Positions 1 through 9,594 of a DNA stretch of 64,000 nt are shown in pieces. Source of the stretch: Flavobacteriia bacterium (lineage in GTDB: Bacteria > Bacteroidota > Bacteroidia > Flavobacteriales_D > Crocinitomicaceae); contig JACOTM010000012.1 of NCBI GenBank assembly GCA_016178305.1, forward strand, positions 26,721 to 90,720, read 5' to 3'. Below the pieces are notes generated by a model. The model was not told where the DNA came from and did not search any database. It was given only the letters and a program-made list of their open reading frames with translations. Numbering within the stretch: position 1 is the stretch's first letter; each line of letters begins with the position of its first letter. Made by a program: the position numbers and the translations under genes.

Positions 1-633
1 ATGGCTTTTGGTTTGGGTCAAAAATTTGATTCAGATGTTACAGGCTTACGTCCAGGTTTAATACCAAATTCAGCTTATTATAACAAATGGTATGGTTATC
101 ATCGTTGGGCATTTTCAACCATTCGATCTAATTCAATTGGGCAAGGAGAAATTAAATTAACACCGCTTCAAATGGCTAATGTAGCTTGTATTATAGCGAA
201 TAGAGGATGGTATTATACACCACATTTTGTGAAATCGATAGGAGGAAAGGGTTCATTACCCCAATTTCGTAAAAAACATAAATGTAAAATTGATCGTAAA
301 AATTATGACCCTGTGGTTGAAGGAATGCGTCGAGCAGTTAATGAACCAGGAGGAACAGCTTCGAGAGCAAAAATAAATAACGAACAAAAAATAATTGTTT
401 GTGGTAAAACAGGAACAGCTCAAAATCCTCATGGAGAAGACCATGCTGTTTTTATCTCATTTGCACCGATGGATCAACCCAAAATAGCAATAGCTGTATT
501 TATTGAAAATGCTGGTTTTGGAGGAACATGGTCAGCTCCAGTTGCAAGTTTAATGATGGAAAAATATTTGACACGAAAAGTAAAAGATAAAGAAAAGGAA
601 AAACGAATCTTAGAAGCGACGTTTAAAAATTAA
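1..633 (+). CDS. mrdA: Penicillin-binding protein 2, C-terminal part (5' end outside window)
   Basis: The visible 210 residues are the C-terminal half of the transpeptidase domain of a class B penicillin-binding protein, the enzyme that cross-links peptidoglycan during side-wall growth. The KTG triad is at residues 136-138 of the visible part (CGKTGTAQ), and the class-typical IGQGE segment is at 46-50. The SxxK serine and the SxN motif would lie upstream and are not in the window, so the ATG at position 1 is only an internal methionine. The gene runs into rodA with a 3-bp gap, the usual mrdA-mrdB arrangement for the elongasome. PBP2 rather than another class B enzyme is inferred mainly from the rodA neighbour. 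Confidence 0.88.
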   Translation: MAFGLGQKFDSDVTGLRPGLIPNSAYYNKWYGYHRWAFSTIRSNSIGQGEIKLTPLQMANVACIIANRGWYYTPHFVKSIGGKGSLPQFRKKHKCKIDRKNYDPVVEGMRRAVNEPGGTASRAKINNEQKIIVCGKTGTAQNPHGEDHAVFISFAPMDQPKIAIAVFIENAGFGGTWSAPVASLMMEKYLTRKVKDKEKEKRILEATFKN

Positions 634-636
634 TTC

Positions 637-2040
637 ATGAGACAAGGAGAGAAATTAACAAGTCATTTAGATTGGCCATTGCTAATCATCTATTTTCTGT
701 TTTTGATAATGGGAATGGCTACAGTATATTCCACTTCTTTAAATCCCGAACATCCAAATTTATTTGATTATTCTCAAAAATATGGGAAACAAATAGTATG
801 GTTAGGTGTTTCTCTTTTTTTAGGATTATTGGTTTTTTTAATAGACTCAAGTGTCTATAGGAAATTTGCTGTTCCGATATATCTTTTTACACTCGTTCTG
901 TTAGTTGCAGTATTGTTTATGCCCCCTATAAATGGAGCAAGAGCATGGTTGCAATTGGGTGGTTTTGGTATTCAGCCGGCTGAGTTTGCTAAAACAGGTA
1001 CGGCACTTTTATTAGCACGGTATATTAGTTCTTTAAATATTAAACAACAAAATTTGAATTCTGTTTTGGTAGCCAATGCAATTATGTTAGTACCAATGGT
1101 ATTAATCTTGTTACAGCCCGATGCAGGTACTTTTGTTGTATTTACATCGTTCTTATTTGTAATGTACAGAGAAGGTTTGACCTATGATCCATTGGTATTA
1201 AAAATTGTAAACTTAATTCCAGGAATTAAATTCAAACAAACTTGGGTAGGAACACACTTTATACCAATTATGTTTGCGGTTGTTTTTTTATGTATCGTTA
1301 CGTTATTATTGAGTAACAATACTTTAACTTTTGATTTTTTACCAGGAGTTAAAATTCCCGGTTTTTTTGGTGTAATTATTTCGTTACTTATTTTTTGTTT
1401 AATTGCTTTTTTCTTTTTAAGGTTTAATTCTTCAAAAAGAGATAGAAGACGGATAACAACAGTTATTTTATTAGCTTTTATTTTATCTACTTCCATCGCT
1501 TCAAGTGTAAATTATTTGTTTCAAAATCTGGCTGAACATCAAAAAGATCGAATTGAATTGGTATTAGGAATAAGTAAAAAAGACGAAAAAAACGGAAAAG
1601 ATTACAATAGAAATAGAGCGATGGCAGCTGTTGGATCTGGCGGTTTATTTGGCAAAGGTTATACGAATGCTTCTGTGGCAACGATAGAAAGTAATCACGT
1701 TCCAGAAAGTGAAACAGATTTTATTTTTTGCCCTTATGCAGAAGAATGGGGTTTTGTAGGAACATTTATTTTAATAGTGATGTACATGATTATGTTTTTT
1801 AGAATAATTATGATTGCTGAACGACAACGTTCTCGTTTCAATAGAGTATATGCATATTCGGTAGTAATGATTTTGTTTTATCATTTAGCAGTTAATATCG
1901 GTATGAATATAGGTTTTGCACCTGTAATAGGAATTCCACTTCCTTTTTTCAGTTATGGAGGTTCGTCAATGATGTCATTTTCAGTATTGATTTTTGTACT
2001 TTTGAAATTGGATAGTCAGCGAAGTCATGTTTTACAATAA
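637..2040 (+). CDS. rodA: RodA, SEDS-family peptidoglycan glycosyltransferase
   Basis: This 467-aa polytopic membrane protein has about ten hydrophobic segments and belongs to the RodA/FtsW/SpoVE (SEDS) family, which polymerises lipid II into glycan strands together with a class B PBP. Supporting stretches are the NGARAWLQLG loop followed by QPAEFAKT near residue 100 and the C-terminal GIPLPFFSYGGSSM signature. The central part (about 180-260) is longer than in many RodA proteins, with a two-segment insertion, as is common in Bacteroidota. It starts 3 bp after the PBP2 stop, so the two are surely co-transcribed. RodA is chosen over FtsW because of that neighbour. Confidence 0.93.
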   Translation: MRQGEKLTSHLDWPLLIIYFLFLIMGMATVYSTSLNPEHPNLFDYSQKYGKQIVWLGVSLFLGLLVFLIDSSVYRKFAVPIYLFTLVLLVAVLFMPPINGARAWLQLGGFGIQPAEFAKTGTALLLARYISSLNIKQQNLNSVLVANAIMLVPMVLILLQPDAGTFVVFTSFLFVMYREGLTYDPLVLKIVNLIPGIKFKQTWVGTHFIPIMFAVVFLCIVTLLLSNNTLTFDFLPGVKIPGFFGVIISLLIFCLIAFFFLRFNSSKRDRRRITTVILLAFILSTSIASSVNYLFQNLAEHQKDRIELVLGISKKDEKNGKDYNRNRAMAAVGSGGLFGKGYTNASVATIESNHVPESETDFIFCPYAEEWGFVGTFILIVMYMIMFFRIIMIAERQRSRFNRVYAYSVVMILFYHLAVNIGMNIGFAPVIGIPLPFFSYGGSSMMSFSVLIFVLLKLDSQRSHVLQ

Positions 2041-2078
2041 AATACCTAATTTCAACTGTTGATTGAATCAAAGAAATC

Positions 2079-2092
2079 TTTACATTTACATA
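2079..2092 (+). promoter_or_regulatory. Possible promoter -7 region of the class A PBP gene
   Basis: A TTG at 2059-2061 is followed 19 bp later by TACATTTA (2081-2088), which approximates the Bacteroidetes -33/-7 pattern but lacks the last G of TAnnTTTG. It lies about 20 bp upstream of the ATG at 2110 in the only sizeable gap of this cell-wall block. It could equally be chance in AT-rich DNA. Confidence 0.3.
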
Positions 2093-2109
2093 AAAATTGA
2101 ATATTTAAT

Positions 2110-4629
2110 ATGAGTAATAAAAATCATTCTAAACAATTCGTTTTCAACGAACAACAAAAAAAGAAAGCGACGTATTTGTTTTGGTTTATAGCAATGTTTC
2201 CAATATTGTTTATAACGTGCTTATTATTATTTCAATCGGAAGATGATTTACCACCAGTAGCGATGTTGAATCACCCTCCAGAATTATTGGCATCTGTAGT
2301 ATATGCAGATGATGGAGAATCTGAATTGGGGAGATATTGGAAAATTAATAGAACAAGTGTTCCATACAAAGCAATTTCTCCTTATGTAACAGATGCCTTG
2401 ATTTCAACAGAAGATGAACGGTTTATCGAACATTCAGGTGTCGATTTTAAAGCAATTGGACGTGCTGTTGTAAGTGTTGGTGGAGCAGGTGGAGCTTCGA
2501 CTATTTCTCAACAGTTGGCAAAGTTATTATTTACATTACAACAAAGAGAAAAAGAAGACATTGCCAGAGCAAATGGAATTGCTTATTCAGGCTCATCAGG
2601 AGGAAAAATAGGAAGACTCTTTAGTCGAATTGGAGAAAAAGCGCGTGAAAATATTATTGCAACCCGTTTAGAACAACGATTTACCAAAGAAGAAATTATT
2701 ACCATGTATTTAAATCAATTTGATTTTTTATACAATGCTGTAGGAATTGATAATGCAGCAAAAGTTTATTTCAATAAAAAACCAAAAGATTTAACAAAAG
2801 ATGAAGCAGCAATGTTGATAGGAATGTGTAAAAACCCAACATTGTATAATCCACATTCTTTTCAGATTAAAGATTATAGAAGTTATTTAGCGAACCAAAA
2901 TGAAGTTCCGGAATCATCAATAACACGAGTTCAAATTCAAGAAAAAAGAGCTGAAGACAGTTTGAGAGCTGTTTCAAGAAGAAATCAAGTATTGTTTCAA
3001 TGGCTTAAAAATAGTAAATCAAAAAGTGAAGCTTTAAGAGTGCCTTTAACACAAGAAGAATATGATAAATTAACTAAAAAACCTTTACATTGTAATTTTC
3101 AGGAAGTTGATCATAAACGCGGAATGGCTCCTTACTTTAGAGAAGGTTTGAGAAAAGAATTAACGAATTTATTGTTAGAGAAAAAACCAGACGGCACTCT
3201 AAAATATAAAAGAGAAGATGGTGCACCTTGGGATATCTATAGAGATGGTTTAAAAATATATACTACCATTAATATTGAAATGCAAGAGCATGCTGAAGAA
3301 GCAATGCAACGTCATTTAAAAGAAAATCTACAACCTGCTTTTGATGATAATAACCGCCATTTGAAACATTTTCCGTTCTCAAATGATGCAACTGAAGAAG
3401 AAATAGATGGAATTATGCGCTCAGGGAGATTGAGCTCACATCGTTATATGCAAATGGAAGCAAAAGGAGCTTCGAATGCGGAAGTTCGAAAGGCGTTTAA
3501 TACACCTGTTACTATGCGCGTATATACATGGGGTGGAGAAAAAGACACGACAATGACGCCAGATGATTCAATTCGTTATTATAAATCATTTTTGCATGCA
3601 GGTTTAATTTCAATTCAACCCGAAACTGGAGAAGTGAAAGCATGGGTAGGAGGAGTAAATATTGACCATTTTGCGTATGATCATGTAAGACAAGGAAAGA
3701 GACAAGTTGGTTCAACAATCAAGCCATTTGTGTATGCCTCTGCTTTAGCTATGGGTGTAGTGAAACCTTGTGATATGATTCCGGATATTGCTCATTGTGT
3801 TGATTTAAGAAATTCAGATGGGGTTATAGATGATCGATGGTGTCCGAAGAATGCAGGAGGAATGTCTGGAGGTTCTTGTTCTGTGGCGAATGGTTTAGCA
3901 CAATCTAAAAACAACATAACAGTGGCTGTAATGGCTAAAATGGGAAGCATTGCTGGACCAAAAACAATAGAAAAATTATTAAAAAATATGGACATTAGTT
4001 TACCAGCTAATTCTGTAGTACCAGCGATGTGTTTAGGTTCTATGGATTTATCTTTGTTTGAGATGGTTGGAGCACAAGCAATGTTTGTTAATCATGGTAT
4101 TTATAATAGACCAACAACTATTTTAAGAATAGAAGATCGGAATGGAAATGTAATATACAATGCAAAGCCTTATTCGAAAGAGGTATTGAACGAAAAAGTG
4201 GCTTATGAAACTTTAAAAATGATGGAAGGCGTTGTTCGATATGGAACAGCTGGAAGTTTAAGAGGAGGTCAATCATGGGGAAATATCACAGCACCAACAG
4301 CAGGTAAGACAGGAACAACACAAAACAATTCGGACGGTTGGTTTATTGGTTTAACACCTGAATTAGTGACAGGAGTTTGGGTAGGTGCAGAAGATAGATT
4401 GGTTCGATTTAGATCGATGAATTGGGGACAAGGTGGACGAATGGCGTTACCTATATATGGTTACTTTATGCAGAAAGTATATAAAAACCCAAAAATTGGA
4501 ATTTCAACAACTGCTTTTGATAAACCAGAAGATTTTGATGATAGCGAGTTTTCATGCAGTGGACAGATTTTGCCACCAGCAGCTGATGATCCAGCCGCAG
4601 ACTCTTTGGAAATAGAATTAGGAATATAA
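2110..4629 (+). CDS. mrcA: Class A penicillin-binding protein (PBP1A type)
   Basis: An 839-aa bifunctional murein synthase. After a short cytoplasmic tail and one membrane anchor (about 20-42) comes a GT51 glycosyltransferase domain with the catalytic EDERF motif at residues 101-105 and [11 protein letters not shown]. The transpeptidase domain has STIK at 535-538, SKN at 599-601 and KTG at 733-735 ([13 protein letters not shown]). It polymerises lipid II and cross-links the product at the outer face of the inner membrane. The N-terminal GT part has a Gly/Ser-rich insertion near 155-175. It follows mrdA-rodA with a 69-bp gap. The C-terminal tail is Asp-rich. Confidence 0.95.
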   Translation: MSNKNHSKQFVFNEQQKKKATYLFWFIAMFPILFITCLLLFQSEDDLPPVAMLNHPPELLASVVYADDGESELGRYWKINRTSVPYKAISPYVTDALISTEDERFIEHSGVDFKAIGRAVVSVGGAGGASTISQQLAKLLFTLQQREKEDIARANGIAYSGSSGGKIGRLFSRIGEKARENIIATRLEQRFTKEEIITMYLNQFDFLYNAVGIDNAAKVYFNKKPKDLTKDEAAMLIGMCKNPTLYNPHSFQIKDYRSYLANQNEVPESSITRVQIQEKRAEDSLRAVSRRNQVLFQWLKNSKSKSEALRVPLTQEEYDKLTKKPLHCNFQEVDHKRGMAPYFREGLRKELTNLLLEKKPDGTLKYKREDGAPWDIYRDGLKIYTTINIEMQEHAEEAMQRHLKENLQPAFDDNNRHLKHFPFSNDATEEEIDGIMRSGRLSSHRYMQMEAKGASNAEVRKAFNTPVTMRVYTWGGEKDTTMTPDDSIRYYKSFLHAGLISIQPETGEVKAWVGGVNIDHFAYDHVRQGKRQVGSTIKPFVYASALAMGVVKPCDMIPDIAHCVDLRNSDGVIDDRWCPKNAGGMSGGSCSVANGLAQSKNNITVAVMAKMGSIAGPKTIEKLLKNMDISLPANSVVPAMCLGSMDLSLFEMVGAQAMFVNHGIYNRPTTILRIEDRNGNVIYNAKPYSKEVLNEKVAYETLKMMEGVVRYGTAGSLRGGQSWGNITAPTAGKTGTTQNNSDGWFIGLTPELVTGVWVGAEDRLVRFRSMNWGQGGRMALPIYGYFMQKVYKNPKIGISTTAFDKPEDFDDSEFSCSGQILPPAADDPAADSLEIELGI

Positions 4630-4646
4630 AATTCAAAAAATTAACC

Positions 4647-5342
4647 ATGAATAAAGTTGTAAATAATGTTGAGGAAGCTTTAAAAGGAATTGAAGATAAC
4701 ATGACTCTTATGGTTGGAGGGTTTGGTTTATGTGGTATTCCAGAAAATTCAATCGCTCAATTAGTGAAAATCGGTGCTAAAAATTTAACTTGTATTTCAA
4801 ACAATGCAGGAGTTGATAATTTTGGGTTAGGATTATTGCTTCAAAATAAACAAGTAAAAAAAATGATTAGTTCTTATGTTGGTGAGAACGATGAGTTTGA
4901 ACGTCAAATGCTATCAGGAGAATTAGAAGTTGATTTAATTCCACAAGGTTCATTAGCAGAACGATGCAGAGCAGGTGGAGCTGGAATTCCAGCATTTTTT
5001 ACTCCAGCAGGATATGGAACAGAAGTTGCCGAAGGAAAAGAAGTTCGAATTTACAATGGTAAACCACACATATTAGAAACGGCTTTAACAGCTGACTTTG
5101 CTATTGTGAAAGCATGGAAAGGAGACACAGCAGGAAATTTAATTTACAAAGCAACTGCCCGTAATTTTAATCCAATGATGGCAACAGCTGGAAAAATAAC
5201 CATTGCTGAGGTTGAAGAATTGGTTGAGGCAGGTGAATTAGACCCCAATGATATTCATACTCCTGGAATTTTTGTTCAACGTATTTTTAAAGGTGAAAAA
5301 TTTGAAAAACGAATTGAGCAAAGAACAGTTAGACAGAGATAA
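4647..5342 (+). CDS. scoA: 3-oxoacid CoA-transferase subunit A
   Basis: This 231-aa protein is full length for the alpha subunit of succinyl-CoA:3-ketoacid CoA transferase, which moves CoA onto acetoacetate in ketone-body use. The N-terminal [12 protein letters not shown] glycine loop and the [11 protein letters not shown] and [18 protein letters not shown] segments are characteristic. It should pair with ScoB encoded just downstream, but that subunit is internally deleted and a gene fragment has come between them. ScoA alone carries no catalytic glutamate, so the transferase is probably inactive unless another beta subunit exists elsewhere. Confidence 0.93.
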   Translation: MNKVVNNVEEALKGIEDNMTLMVGGFGLCGIPENSIAQLVKIGAKNLTCISNNAGVDNFGLGLLLQNKQVKKMISSYVGENDEFERQMLSGELEVDLIPQGSLAERCRAGGAGIPAFFTPAGYGTEVAEGKEVRIYNGKPHILETALTADFAIVKAWKGDTAGNLIYKATARNFNPMMATAGKITIAEVEELVEAGELDPNDIHTPGIFVQRIFKGEKFEKRIEQRTVRQR

Positions 5343-5349
5343 TTTGAAA

Positions 5350-5490
5350 ATGAGGAATGACAAAGAAAATATAATTGTTCAATTAAGTTTTAAATATGCT
5401 ATTAACATCGTAGTTTTCTGTGAACTTTTAGAATCAAAAAATAAATTTGTTGGATCTCGTCAATTATTAAATTCATTATCAAATATTTAA
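5350..5490 (+). pseudogene. N-terminal remnant of a four-helix-bundle (23S rRNA IVS-type) protein
   Basis: A 46-residue reading frame starting at the ATG at 5350 resembles the first third of the four-helix-bundle family originally seen in 23S rRNA intervening sequences: the pattern is an ENIIVQLSFKYAINIV helix, FCELLESKNKFV, then SRQLLNSLSNI, where family members read roughly SKQLLRSGTSIGAN. Family members are about 115-120 aa, so some 70 residues are missing. The stop codon lies only 9 bp before the scoB start. It splits an otherwise tight scoA-scoB pair. I read it as an inserted and then truncated mobile-type gene; expression as a short peptide cannot be excluded. Confidence 0.6.
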
Positions 5491-5499
5491 TTAAAAACA

Positions 5500-5979
5500 A
5501 TGGCTTTAGATAAAATTGGTATAGCGAAAAGAATCGCACAAGAATTAAAAGATGGTTGGTATGTAAACTTAGGAATAGGTATTCCAACTTTGGTTGCAAA
5601 TTATATTCCAGAAGGAATTGAAGTTGAAGGAGCGATGGAAGTTTCTCAAAATGGAGATATTGCAAACTGGAAAATCCCAGGTAAAATGGTAAAAGGAATG
5701 GGAGGAGCGATGGATTTAGTTGCTTCTGCGGATAATATTATTGTTGCAATGATGCATTCCAATAAAGCAGGTGAATCAAAAATATTAAAAACTTGTACCT
5801 TGCCTTTAACAGGTGTTGGATGTGTTAAGAAAGTAGTTACGGAATTAGCGGTATTAGAAATTAAAGACGGAAAATTTTATTTAATCGAAAGAGCTCCAGG
5901 AGTTTCTGTTGAAGAAATAATTTCAAAAACAGAAGGAGAACTGGTTGTTCCTGAGAATGTACCTGAAATGGTATTGTAA
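5500..5979 (+). pseudogene. scoB: 3-oxoacid CoA-transferase subunit B with large internal in-frame deletion
   Basis: Residues 1-42 ([16 protein letters not shown] to PEGIEV) and residues 44-159 ([10 protein letters not shown] to the end) match the beta subunit closely. In intact homologues these two blocks are separated by about 58 residues that include the SENG motif with the catalytic glutamate which forms the CoA thioester, the INAGKQ loop and the FDSAMSF segment. Here they are joined directly at about 5626-5629, and the protein is 159 aa instead of about 217. The frame is kept, so a polypeptide may be made, but the active site is gone. A true deletion and an assembly collapse cannot be told apart from sequence alone. 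Confidence 0.85.
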
Positions 5980-7428
5980 TTGTTTAAGAACAATCGATAT
6001 AAAACAAGGGTTGATGCTTTTTTAAAAGTATCAACCCTTTTCTTTTGTGTTTTTTGGTATGTTTGGATGTATTTTAATAATGAAATTCCACCAGATTCTG
6101 GAGATGGAATTATGCATTATTTTTTATCAAACGCATCATGGGAAAATCCAACTTTATTCCTTCATCACTGGGGAAAACCGCTATTTATTCTTCTGTCTTC
6201 CCCATTTTCGCAATTTGGATTTGGGGGTATTGTTGGTTTTAATATTCTAGTGTTTTTTTTGTCTGTTCTTGTTGCTTGGAAAATTGCTGCAAAACTAGAA
6301 GTTAATAAATGGTTTCAATTGCTGTTTCCACTTATTTTAGTCAATATTCAAGATTTTAGTTTAACGGTTTTGGGAGGGTTAACAGAACCTTTATTTAATT
6401 TCTTTTTTCTAATTTCTTTTTGGTTTTTAATGACTAAACAATGGACATTTTTAGCGATTATCGTTTCTTTTTTACCTTTTTTAAGAAGTGAAGGTCAATT
6501 GCCAATCGTCTTGGTTTTAATGATGTTACTTTATTTAAAACAGTTTAAAAGTCTTCCTTTTTTAATTTTAGGATTTATTATTTATGCTCTAATTGGTTAT
6601 TTTGTAAACGGTGATTTTTGGTGGTATTTTACAAAAAGCCCCTATTCGATGAATAATGGAATATACAACCAGGGTCAATGGAATCATTATTTGATGAGTT
6701 ATAAGAATTATTTAGGCAATATTGGTTTATTTATTTTCATAGGAGCGTTCATTTATTTAGCAATTCAAAGTTTAAAAAAGCATTGGCTAAACTTAGAATT
6801 TACACTTCTTTTTTATGTATATGGAACATTCGTAGGGATTGTTGTGCTCCACTCTTATTTTTGGGCAACAGGTCAAAATGCTTCTTTGGGATTAACTCGA
6901 ATTACAACTCAAGCAATGCCAGCATTTATACTTTTAAACCTTTATTTTTTAAGTAAAAGTAAATTTGGAACATATTCCTATTTGCAACCCATGTTTGGGA
7001 TTTTAGCTGTAATCATCGCTTTCAGTTCTGTTTTCACCAAACATTTTCCGAGCAAAGCAAATCCTTTTGAAATTCAACTTTTGAGAGCCGCAAGTGATTT
7101 GAAATCATCAGCTAAAACATACACTCATATCTTTTACCACCATCCGCTATTTTGTTTTGCTTTTGGAGATAATCCATTTAAAAAAAATCAAACATGTGTT
7201 TTTTATTATTGTGAAGACTTAGAAAAAGAGATAGATACTCAAATGAAAAATGAAGATTTGATTGTGAGAGATAGTCAATTTGGTCCACAAGAACAACATT
7301 TAACGTTGAAAAAAATCAACGCTTCAAAGCGGTTAAAATTGATAAAAGAGTACGTGTCAACACAGCAAATAGAAGATTATTATCAGGAAAAAGAAGGTGT
7401 TTCAATATACGAAGTTCAAAAAAAATAA
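5980..7428 (+). CDS. Polytopic membrane protein, GT-C glycosyltransferase-like
   Basis: A 482-aa protein with about ten to twelve hydrophobic helices and a soluble C-terminal tail of some 110 residues. Between the first two helices it carries an acidic loop (PPDSGDGIMHYF), the position where GT-C enzymes using polyprenyl-phosphate sugars keep catalytic Asp residues, so a mannosyltransferase-like role is possible, but no family signature is certain. The proposed start is a TTG directly abutting the scoB stop; the next ATG (6067) would remove the first helix, so TTG is favoured. A terminator follows at 7424-7456. Confidence 0.65.
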   Translation: MFKNNRYKTRVDAFLKVSTLFFCVFWYVWMYFNNEIPPDSGDGIMHYFLSNASWENPTLFLHHWGKPLFILLSSPFSQFGFGGIVGFNILVFFLSVLVAWKIAAKLEVNKWFQLLFPLILVNIQDFSLTVLGGLTEPLFNFFFLISFWFLMTKQWTFLAIIVSFLPFLRSEGQLPIVLVLMMLLYLKQFKSLPFLILGFIIYALIGYFVNGDFWWYFTKSPYSMNNGIYNQGQWNHYLMSYKNYLGNIGLFIFIGAFIYLAIQSLKKHWLNLEFTLLFYVYGTFVGIVVLHSYFWATGQNASLGLTRITTQAMPAFILLNLYFLSKSKFGTYSYLQPMFGILAVIIAFSSVFTKHFPSKANPFEIQLLRAASDLKSSAKTYTHIFYHHPLFCFAFGDNPFKKNQTCVFYYCEDLEKEIDTQMKNEDLIVRDSQFGPQEQHLTLKKINASKRLKLIKEYVSTQQIEDYYQEKEGVSIYEVQKK

Positions 7429-7456
7429 GGTTGCCTAATTTTTAGACAACCTTATT
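7424..7456. terminator. Bidirectional intrinsic terminator between convergent genes
   Basis: Arms AATAAGGTTG (7424-7433) and CAACCTTATT (7447-7456) pair perfectly. CTAA/TTAG inside the loop extends the stem, and T-rich stretches flank it on both strands. It separates the convergent genes ending at 7428 (+) and 7460 (-). Confidence 0.85.
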
Positions 7457-7459
7457 TTT

Positions 7460-8515
7460 TTAATCACATTTCAATAGGCTAATTCCATTTGGAGAAACTC
7501 CAACAGAAAGAGTTTGAATAACACTTAAAGTATTAGCATCAACAACTGAAACACTATTGTCGCTAAGATTTGTCACAAATATTTTTGTACCGTCCGAATT
7601 AGTTGTTACACCATGGGCACCATTTCCAACCGTTATCGTTGCTTCTACCAAATTTGTATTTGTATTAATGACATACAATTTATTAGAAACAGGATTGCCA
7701 CCTACAATTCCTTGATCACAAACATAAACTTTTTGATTATCTGGCGAAGGGTATAATTGAATAGGCCCTTGAGAAGTTGCTGGTAAATTGATATTGATTG
7801 TATCTCCTGTTGTTAAATCATATCGAACGACTTTTTTCAAATCATAAACACTTATAAAAATGCTTTCAATTGTTGGTAATACAGCAGTTTGAACGGCAAT
7901 TCCATCAACGGGGATGTGTGTTAATGCTCCAGTTGAAACATCAAGTATAATCATTTCTTTCGATGACATACATGCAACATATAATTTGCCATTCAGATAA
8001 CGCATTCCATGTGGACCAGTTGTTTCACCAAGGTCAAAGCGTTTTGTTTCTTTGGCTTTCTCTACATCAATTTGAATAATTTGTCCTTTTTCTTTAGCGG
8101 AAACATAAGCATATTTTGATTTTTCATCTAATACAACATGGGCTAAATGCTGATCATTACCAACGTTGATATATTCTTTAGTTTTATTTTTTTTCCCTTT
8201 CAAAACAATGACCATTTCATCATCCCCTGCATTTTCAGGAACACCAGTTGCCCATACAGACCTACCATCAGGTGCAGCTTGAACATTGTGAACCATGTAC
8301 GTACTTCCTTTATGTTTTAAATCTGTTTTATCTAATTCTTTAAATGTTTGAGCATCAATAATTGTAATTGTTCCCTCTTCTTCATTGGCAACGAAAATTT
8401 CTTCATGAATTTTTCGTTTACACATTTGTTTGTGACAAGCACTAATTGAAAGGATTGAAATAGACCATAACAATCCACTTAACGTAAATTTTACGTTATT
8501 ATAAATTTTTTTCAT
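7460..8515 (-). CDS. YncE-like beta-propeller lipoprotein
   Basis: A 351-aa lipoprotein (signal sequence ending at the lipobox SISAC, Cys at about residue 27) followed by repeated blades of the YVTN/YncE type, seen as recurring segments such as VSTGALTHIPV, YVCDQGIVGG and IFVTNLSDNSVSVVDANT. The fold is a seven-bladed propeller on the periplasmic or outer face; ligand unknown. It is the last gene of the minus-strand metal-type cluster (13635 down to 7460), and it shares this neighbourhood with an HMA protein and a TonB receptor, suggesting a metal-linked role. That role is inferred from context. Confidence 0.75.
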   Translation of the reverse strand: MKKIYNNVKFTLSGLLWSISILSISACHKQMCKRKIHEEIFVANEEEGTITIIDAQTFKELDKTDLKHKGSTYMVHNVQAAPDGRSVWATGVPENAGDDEMVIVLKGKKNKTKEYINVGNDQHLAHVVLDEKSKYAYVSAKEKGQIIQIDVEKAKETKRFDLGETTGPHGMRYLNGKLYVACMSSKEMIILDVSTGALTHIPVDGIAVQTAVLPTIESIFISVYDLKKVVRYDLTTGDTININLPATSQGPIQLYPSPDNQKVYVCDQGIVGGNPVSNKLYVINTNTNLVEATITVGNGAHGVTTNSDGTKIFVTNLSDNSVSVVDANTLSVIQTLSVGVSPNGISLLKCD

Positions 8516-8544
8516 GATTTTTATTTTTAAATAAAAGGAAAAAT

Positions 8545-9543
8545 TTATTTTTCGATATCTTTTTTCTTCAGACTAAATTTGTATGAAATTCCAGATGTAA
8601 ATTGATATTGACTGCCAACTTGAGAACCATTTAAATATTGATACAAAGGAATTTCTGATAAGGCATAAACAGTTAAATTTTTATAACTATAACTAATTTG
8701 CGGCACAATAAAAACTTTGCGATTTCCAGTTGAAGCAGGGTAAACATTATAATAAGCAACCATATCAATAAGTTTATCTGTTTTCATTCGACCAACCCAT
8801 TCGCCTTTTATTTGTGCAGTAAGACCTAATCGTTTAAAAATAGTTTTCCCAAAAAACACACTAATACTCGCATAATCTCCAAATTTTTGTCCTAATGAAT
8901 TCCACCCTTTATGGACATAGATGCTATTTGCAAATACACGGAAATTCTTTTTCAAATAACTGTTAAAAAAGAAAGAATAAAAAATAAAATCATTTGCTCC
9001 ATTTGTTAATTGAACCGTTGGAGGAGCTGTTTGATAATAATTTTTTCCAGAGGTAGGATCTGTGTAAAATATGGTAGAATCATCGTGGCTTCCAATGGGT
9101 ATTTTATATCCTAAACCGAGTGTAAATTCTGTTTTTTTCTTTTCAGAACATTTATAATAAACTTGGTATCTTGGAAAGATAATAATATCTGCTATTCCAG
9201 ATGTTCGTGTAATATTTTTTTCAGGCCATATCACCGTTCGATTGATATAATAACCAGATTCTAAAGAAATAGTCAATTTCGAAGACAATCCATAAGCTAA
9301 TCGGAAATATGCATAATCACTATACAATCGTCTAAACATTGGAGTTGTATCTCGATCTTGCGCATAAAATTTGTTTGAACTGAGATATTGAAAATTAGTA
9401 GCTATTTCTACTTGTTTTTCATTTAATACCCCTTGTGAAGTACCACCCGCAATCGGACTTGCACTTCCTCCTGAACAACAACCCTGTGCTAGAATAGATT
9501 GGGAAGCGAAACAAAAAGAGAGGAAAAATAATAGTTTTTTCAT
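8545..9543 (-). CDS. Outer-membrane beta-barrel protein with N-terminal Cys-Cys motif
   Basis: A 332-aa protein with a cleavable signal peptide (cleavage after SILAQ) directly followed by GCCSGGSASPIAGG, then alternating hydrophobic/aromatic strands with an aromatic end typical of outer-membrane barrels. I recognise this as a conserved flavobacterial family found beside HMA and TonB metal genes, but know no assigned function. The mature N-terminus beginning with paired cysteines would suit metal capture. It lies 29 bp upstream of the propeller gene and is probably co-transcribed with it. Confidence 0.65.
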   Translation of the reverse strand: MKKLLFFLSFCFASQSILAQGCCSGGSASPIAGGTSQGVLNEKQVEIATNFQYLSSNKFYAQDRDTTPMFRRLYSDYAYFRLAYGLSSKLTISLESGYYINRTVIWPEKNITRTSGIADIIIFPRYQVYYKCSEKKKTEFTLGLGYKIPIGSHDDSTIFYTDPTSGKNYYQTAPPTVQLTNGANDFIFYSFFFNSYLKKNFRVFANSIYVHKGWNSLGQKFGDYASISVFFGKTIFKRLGLTAQIKGEWVGRMKTDKLIDMVAYYNVYPASTGNRKVFIVPQISYSYKNLTVYALSEIPLYQYLNGSQVGSQYQFTSGISYKFSLKKKDIEK

Positions 9544-9594
9544 AGTTTCTATATAAAATACTACCTAAGATTATTAGACAGCAATGGAGGATAA

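Noticed and set aside
5248..5349. Longer frame upstream of the four-helix-bundle remnant
   Set aside because: The first 34 codons overlap the end of scoA in another frame; family similarity begins at 5350.
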